A model generated the notes under the pieces. That model was not told where the DNA came from and did no database searches. It saw only the letters and a program-made list of their open reading frames with translations. Positions 18,243-18,438 of a DNA stretch of 18,438 nucleotides are shown here, piece after piece. The first letter of the stretch is position 1. Each line of letters begins with the position of its first letter. The stretch is taken from positions 295,245 through 313,682 of the forward strand of contig JAHNZQ020000010.1 of NCBI GenBank assembly GCA_019155205.2, given 5' to 3'. A program made the position numbers and the translations under genes. The DNA is from Gracilaria vermiculophylla. Taxonomy: Eukaryota; Rhodophyta; Florideophyceae; Gracilariales; Gracilariaceae.

Positions 18243-18438
18243 TCACATACTATTATTAATACACAGAATCCATTTACATTTAAGTTTTTGTAGTGCAACG
18301 CCAAAGGCGGGAAAACACCACGAAGACGTTCGGAATCTTCCCCTTCTAGGGTAGCAAAGCAAACAGAGCCACTCTGGGCGTGCCACGGCGAAGCCGATTT
18401 GTAAGATCGAGGGCAGCCCTTCAGGCGGTTACCTAGAG
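18243..18438. other. Window end, nothing recognised
   Basis: An AT-rich stretch is followed by more GC-rich sequence from about 18295. No frame, repeat or LTR match to the elements in this window was seen. Confidence 0.4.

Noticed and set aside
1..18438. tRNA, rRNA or CRISPR arrays
   Set aside because: No tRNA cloverleaf, rRNA-like block or regularly spaced short direct repeat was seen by eye; the tRNA-like loop near the LTR is only the primer-binding-site complement.

Overview
This window is a repeat-rich stretch of a eukaryotic genome made almost entirely of decayed transposable elements. No intact host gene, rRNA, tRNA or CRISPR array was found. The Gag and Pol style of the LTR element (a Gag core with GEDPISVLNFLTRF and GVHEGAA, a Ty3/Gypsy pol ending in a chromodomain) and its Tc1/mariner, PIF/Harbinger and pogo-like neighbours suggest an oomycete or other stramenopile, or an early-diverging fungus. 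That placement comes from remembered family style, not a database search.

Layout: (1) 1-737, the 5' end of a Ty3/Gypsy-like element pointing left: LTR 187-737, leader, and the gag start codon at the window edge. (2) 836-1837, minus strand, a PIF/Harbinger (DDE_Tnp_4) transposase pseudogene. (3) 2545-3770, plus strand, a Tc1/mariner element with TIR remnants and a broken transposase; its right end abuts a 5'-truncated LTR. (4) 3771-13943, a second, nearly complete copy of the same Ty3/Gypsy family pointing right: truncated 5' LTR, leader with primer-binding-site candidate, gag, protease, RT, RNase H, integrase, chromodomain, a 2.6-kb 3' region, polypurine tract and 3' LTR. (5) 13944-15608, unassigned decayed sequence. 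(6) 15609-17420, plus strand, a pogo/CENP-B-type DDE_1 transposase whose frame has no visible indel but several stops. (7) 17421-18242, a Cys/His-rich reading frame in the same phase as the transposase.

The most unusual part is the 3' region of the Gypsy element (10734-13383). The sense strand shows nothing recognisable there, but the minus strand carries a long protein-like frame of about 630 codons, interrupted by a few stops and frameshifts. It lies between two polypurine tracts. This looks like an antisense accessory gene carried by the retroelement, with unknown function.

All five transposition enzymes have lost active-site residues. In the integrase the DD35E spacing is still exact, but the three positions read Val, Glu and stop. 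The LTRs are clearly diverged from each other, so these are old copies. One 35-base block nevertheless stays identical in all three LTRs.
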